From Eubacteriales bacterium (GTDB lineage: Bacteria > Bacillota > Clostridia > Peptostreptococcales > Anaerovoracaceae), in NCBI GenBank assembly GCA_028692535.1, contig JAQUXD010000011.1:1-24507 (forward strand): a DNA stretch of 24,507 nucleotides, read 5' to 3'. Both the position numbers and the translations under genes were made by a program. This document shows positions 21,264 to 24,507 of the stretch, piece after piece. Position 1 is the first letter of the stretch. Every line of letters starts with the position of its first letter. A model generated the notes under the pieces. The model ran no database searches and was not told where the DNA came from. It saw nothing but the letters and a program-made list of their open reading frames with translations.

Positions 21264-24161
21264 TTATTTTCTCTCTATTTCCACCATGGAGAAGGCTTCG
21301 ATGATATCCCCTTCCTTGATGTCGTTGTACTTATCCAAGCCGATGCCGCATTCAAAACCGGTGGCGACTTCTCGAACGTCGTCCTTGAATCTGCGAAGAG
21401 AAGAGATCGTCCCCTCGTGAATGACGATACCGTCGCGAACCAGGCGAACCTTTGCGTTGCGCATGATTTTCCCTTCGATCACATATGCGCCGGCCACGAT
21501 CCCGGCGCCGGGCACCTTGAACGTTTCCCGCACTTCGATCTTGCCCATGACCACTTCTTTGAAAATGGGATCCAACATACCCTTGATGGCCGCTTCGATA
21601 TCGTCGATGATCTCATAAATGATCCGATACGTACGGATCTCGACTTTCTCCTGGTCTGCCATGGAACTTACTGCCGTGCTCGGTCGTACATTGAAGCCGA
21701 TGATAACGGCATTGGAAGTGCTCGCCAGCATGATGTCGGATTCCGTGATGGTCCCAACACCACTGTGAATGATCTTCACTTTGACGTTTTCATTATGCAG
21801 TTTTTCCAGAGATTGTTCCAGCGCGCCGACAGAGCCCTGTACATCTGCTTTTAAGATCAGATTCAGTTCTTTGACTTCGCCTTCTTCGATCTGACTGAAA
21901 AGCTGCTCCAGCGTGATCGAGGAGTTTTTCGCGAGGACTTCCTGCCTGAGTTTGAGTTTTCTGTTTTCTGCGATCTCTCTGGCGATCTTGTCTTCCTTGA
22001 CCGCGTTGAATTCGTCTCCGGCCTGTGGAACATCCGTTAAACCGGTGATTTCCACGGCGCGGGCCGGTCCGGCTTTCCGGATCGTCTCGCCCTTCGAGTT
22101 GGTCATGGCGCGGATCCTTCCGCTGCAGGTTCCGGCGACGACGGACATTCCTGCGTGCAGTGTTCCGTTGGTCACCAGCAACGTTGCGACCGGACCCTTC
22201 GACTTGTCCAGCCTGGCTTCGATCACCGTACCCATAGCCAGACGATTGGGATTGGCCTTCAGTTCCAGCACTTCGGCCTGAAGCAGGATCATCTCCAGCA
22301 ATTGGATGATTCCTTCTCCGCTCTTTGCCGAAACCGGTACGCTGATTACGTCGCCGCCCCATTCTTCCACTAAAATTCCCTGTTCGCTCAAATCCTTTTT
22401 TACTCTGTCCGGATCTGCGCCGGGCTTATCCATCTTGTTAATCGCTACGATGATAGGAACACCGGCCGCTCTGGCATGGCTGATTGATTCGATGGTTTGA
22501 GGCTTTACACTGTCATCAGCGGCCACGACAAGGACCGCGATATCCGTGACGTGGGCGCCCCTGGCGCGCATTGCCGTAAACGCTTCGTGTCCCGGTGTGT
22601 CCAGAAATACGATGCGTTGGCCTTTGAGTTCGATTTCCGAAGCGCCGATGTGCTGTGTGATGCCGCCGGCCTCCTGGTCCGTTACATTGGACTTGCGAAT
22701 CGCATCCAGAAGTGAAGTCTTTCCGTGGTCTACATGGCCCATGACTGCGATGATCGGCGCTCTGGACACCAGTTCGCTTGCGATATCCTCGCTGAGATCC
22801 AGACCTTCTTCCACGACCTCTTCACTGACGTTGTTCACAACGATGTTCACACCCAGTTCGATGCCCAGCAAAACAGCTGTCTCTTCGTCCAGATTCTGAT
22901 TGATATTTGCCATGATGCCCATTTTCATGAGCGCCATGATCGCATCGGAGGAAGTGCGGTCGATCTGCTCGCAGAAGCCTGCGACGGTGATTGGCACATT
23001 GATGACAACGCTGCCTTCGGGAAGAAGCTCGGTGTCCATGAGATTCTCTTCGACGACATCGTTCTTGTCTTTGTACTTCCGGCGTTTTTTTGGTGTTGCT
23101 TTTGTCAAGTTCAACGGCTTGGATTCAAATTTATCGTTTTTGCCCTTGCCTTTACCCTTCCTCGGTTTCTTATCTCCGCCGGAAGCAGGTGCAGTATACA
23201 CAAGGACGCGCTCTTTTCCCTCTCCCTTTTTCGGCGCAGGCGTTTCTCTTTTCTTGCGAGGAGACTGGTCTTCCTTCGTCGCTCCGGCATCCTTGCGGCC
23301 CGGCGCAGAATCTTTGCGGCCAGGTACATATTCCTTGGGCTTGCGATCCGGGTCGGGTGTCGGTTTTTTCGGTACAGGCCGCCTTGGCGCAGGTTTTGGT
23401 TCATCCTCGGCGCGGCGTATGATTTTGACACCGATACCGGGTGTATAATCGATTTTATCCACAGCGGAGGCCGCTGCGGAAGTGTCTTTTTTTGCCTTTG
23501 CTTCTTTTGTGGGTTTGCGTTCGCTGATGATTGCGTCCTTTTCCGCCTCCGGATTCGGCGCGGCCGGAACTGCGGGAACGACGACCTCATCTTGTTTCGA
23601 TTCGGTTATATTCTCTCTATCGGGAACAACAACATCACGAACAGACTTCAGCTCTTCGTTTCTCTCCGTCTTTTCCTCCATAGGCTCTTTTTCGGCTTCC
23701 GGTTCCTGGGGCACGTCGCTCTTTTTTAAAGGTATCGCATTCTTAGGCATGGGACGCCCGATCGGAACAGGTCTTACACTGGGAACGCTCTCGGCTCTGG
23801 GGAGCGGTTTTCCCGCCGGAGGTGTCTGAGTGGAATGCTGAAGGGGTGGATTTTCCCTGAAAGCGACTGCCTTTTTGGCGCGATGAGCCTGCGCTTCGAT
23901 AATGGCTTTGTCGACAGCTTTAATCTGAACCTTGACCTCACCTGCGTCTTTTGTGGTTTCTTTTTTGACGGAAGCTTTAACAATTTTTGTTTCCGCTTTT
24001 TTGCGACTGTTGGCAATGGAATTTCTTACAACAATCGCATCGATATCCTCAATAACGCTCTTGCTGGTCTTATCTTCATATCCAAGCTCGTGAAGCTTTT
24101 CGATCAGATCTTTATCTGTCAGTCCCAACTCTTTCGCTAATTCCTGGACTTTTTTTGGCAT
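21264..24161 (-). CDS. infB: Translation initiation factor IF-2
   Basis: A 965-residue IF-2 that places initiator fMet-tRNA on the 30S subunit and drives subunit joining. An IF2_N domain occupies residues 1-50. A long charged, proline- and lysine-rich linker runs from about 51 to 380 and is likely disordered. A second IF2_N-like domain lies at about 383-440. The GTPase domain follows with G1 GHVDHGKT (475-482), G3 DTPGH (521-525) and G4 NKMD (575-578), then the domain II barrel, the IF-2 domain III region and the C-terminal tRNA-binding barrel. The ATG at 24161 has a strong AGGAGGT site and gives the standard MPKKVQELAKEL start; the longer frame upstream shadows ylxR. A ylxQ (L7Ae-like) gene, often found before infB, is absent here. 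Confidence 0.98.
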   Translation of the reverse strand: MPKKVQELAKELGLTDKDLIEKLHELGYEDKTSKSVIEDIDAIVVRNSIANSRKKAETKIVKASVKKETTKDAGEVKVQIKAVDKAIIEAQAHRAKKAVAFRENPPLQHSTQTPPAGKPLPRAESVPSVRPVPIGRPMPKNAIPLKKSDVPQEPEAEKEPMEEKTERNEELKSVRDVVVPDRENITESKQDEVVVPAVPAAPNPEAEKDAIISERKPTKEAKAKKDTSAAASAVDKIDYTPGIGVKIIRRAEDEPKPAPRRPVPKKPTPDPDRKPKEYVPGRKDSAPGRKDAGATKEDQSPRKKRETPAPKKGEGKERVLVYTAPASGGDKKPRKGKGKGKNDKFESKPLNLTKATPKKRRKYKDKNDVVEENLMDTELLPEGSVVINVPITVAGFCEQIDRTSSDAIMALMKMGIMANINQNLDEETAVLLGIELGVNIVVNNVSEEVVEEGLDLSEDIASELVSRAPIIAVMGHVDHGKTSLLDAIRKSNVTDQEAGGITQHIGASEIELKGQRIVFLDTPGHEAFTAMRARGAHVTDIAVLVVAADDSVKPQTIESISHARAAGVPIIVAINKMDKPGADPDRVKKDLSEQGILVEEWGGDVISVPVSAKSGEGIIQLLEMILLQAEVLELKANPNRLAMGTVIEARLDKSKGPVATLLVTNGTLHAGMSVVAGTCSGRIRAMTNSKGETIRKAGPARAVEITGLTDVPQAGDEFNAVKEDKIAREIAENRKLKLRQEVLAKNSSITLEQLFSQIEEGEVKELNLILKADVQGSVGALEQSLEKLHNENVKVKIIHSGVGTITESDIMLASTSNAVIIGFNVRPSTAVSSMADQEKVEIRTYRIIYEIIDDIEAAIKGMLDPIFKEVVMGKIEVRETFKVPGAGIVAGAYVIEGKIMRNAKVRLVRDGIVIHEGTISSLRRFKDDVREVATGFECGIGLDKYNDIKEGDIIEAFSMVEIERK

Positions 24162-24175
24162 TCGAACACCTCCTA

Positions 24176-24472
24176 CTACCGGTTCGTTCGTTGATCTTTC
24201 ACAGGGATCATTTCGCCGATCTCTTTTTCGATCAGTCTCATGTCCTCTTCGTTGATATTTGTATGTAAACTTCTGGCAAACGCGTTCTTCTTCCGGGCTT
24301 TCGCCACACATTCCGGATCGGGACACAGATAAGCGCCCCTTCCGTTGGCCTTTCCGGTAGGATCTAAACGCACCTCGCCTTCTGGACTTGCTACGACGCG
24401 GATCAGCTCTCGCTTCGGCTTGGATTCCATGCAGCCGATACAGCGTCTCATTGGTACTTTATTCGGTTTCAT
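24176..24472 (-). CDS. ylxR: YlxR/DUF448 family RNA-binding protein (RnpM)
   Basis: A 98-residue YlxR protein. The family pattern is clear: MRRCIGCMESKPKRELIRVV (residues 8-27) with the CxxC pair, then LDPTGKANGRGAYLCPDPECVAKARKKNAFARSL, in which GRGAYLC is the signature. Work in B. subtilis links this family to RNase P, hence the name RnpM. The start has a GAGG site and overlaps the nusA tail by 14 bases; infB begins 14 bases after its stop. This nusA-ylxR-infB order is standard in Firmicutes. A role in RNase P control here is inferred from the family. Confidence 0.95.
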   Translation of the reverse strand: MKPNKVPMRRCIGCMESKPKRELIRVVASPEGEVRLDPTGKANGRGAYLCPDPECVAKARKKNAFARSLHTNINEEDMRLIEKEIGEMIPVKDQRTNR

Positions 24473-24506
24473 CTTTCTGTTCCTCTTCAGGATCGGCTTG
24501 GATCAC
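24459..24506 (-). CDS. nusA: C-terminal tail of transcription factor NusA (partial at window edge)
   Basis: A minus-strand frame enters from the right edge and ends at TAA 24461-24459. Its 15 residues, VIQADPEEEQKDETE, form an acidic tail like that of many Firmicutes NusA proteins. It overlaps the ylxR start by 14 bases. The call rests on gene order (nusA precedes ylxR almost always) plus the acidic, stop-free frame; too little is present to recognise NusA by sequence. Confidence 0.5.
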   Translation of the reverse strand: MIQADPEEEQKDETE

Positions 24507-24507
24507 A

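Noticed and set aside
22725..23729. 334-residue open frame on the plus strand opposite infB
   Set aside because: It lies fully antisense to the conserved IF-2 gene and its sequence (rich in Phe, Arg, Cys) is the expected mirror of the Lys/Glu/Pro linker. No ribosome site or family similarity.
24162..24326. 55-residue upstream extension of the infB frame
   Set aside because: It overlaps ylxR in another frame, while the ATG at 24161 gives the universal IF2_N start with a strong ribosome site.
1..24507. CRISPR arrays, insertion sequences, prophage genes, tRNAs and attachment sites
   Set aside because: I saw no repeated spacer pattern, transposase or integrase frame, tRNA-like cloverleaf or flanking direct repeats.

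Overview
The window looks like housekeeping chromosome from an anaerobic Firmicute, most likely of class Clostridia. The reasons are a four-subunit pyruvate:ferredoxin oxidoreductase, a two-subunit oxygen-sensitive class I fumarase, methionine gamma-lyase, and Firmicutes-type gene order around nusA/infB and dnaG/rpoD. Base composition is mixed and even across the window. I see no insertion sequence, phage gene, CRISPR array, tRNA or rRNA. Genus cannot be told from this sequence alone.

Left part, 1-7305 (metabolism). The tail of a TIM-barrel sugar isomerase-like gene (+) converges on the por operon (-) through a shared terminator. The por genes are transcribed C-D-A-B (gamma, delta, alpha, beta). 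Upstream lie a metallo-beta-lactamase-fold hydrolase (-) and methionine gamma-lyase (-). A 312-base divergent intergenic region separates megL from the fumarase pair (+). It carries a clean megL promoter, a candidate fumarase promoter, a perfect 7-1-7 Fur-type palindrome and several other inverted repeats. A bidirectional terminator then separates fumarase from the RNase P RNA gene (-).

Right part, 7340-24507 (information processing). Everything is on the minus strand. Read 5' to 3' the order is: nusA tail, ylxR, infB, rbfA, nrnA-type DHH phosphoesterase, truB, ribF, an 80-residue unknown, rpsO, pnp, M16 peptidase, dut, dgt, dnaG, rpoD, trmK, nif3-like, rnpB. This joins the nusA-infB translation operon to the rpsO-pnp pair and then to the dnaG-rpoD macromolecular-synthesis cluster. 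Many junctions are 4-base ATGA overlaps or gaps of a few bases, so translational coupling is likely. Promoters can be seen before rpsO and before the M16 peptidase, and terminators after rpsO and after pnp. The 17 kb is therefore several transcription units rather than one.

The most interesting parts are non-coding. A 22-base-arm hairpin lies just upstream of pnp, resembling in position the RNase III hairpin of the E. coli pnp leader. A compact multi-helix leader precedes rpsO and could mimic the S15 site on 16S rRNA. The megL/fumarase intergenic region holds a perfect Fur-type box. I found no clearly new multi-gene system; the coding content is conserved core genome apart from one small unrecognised protein.
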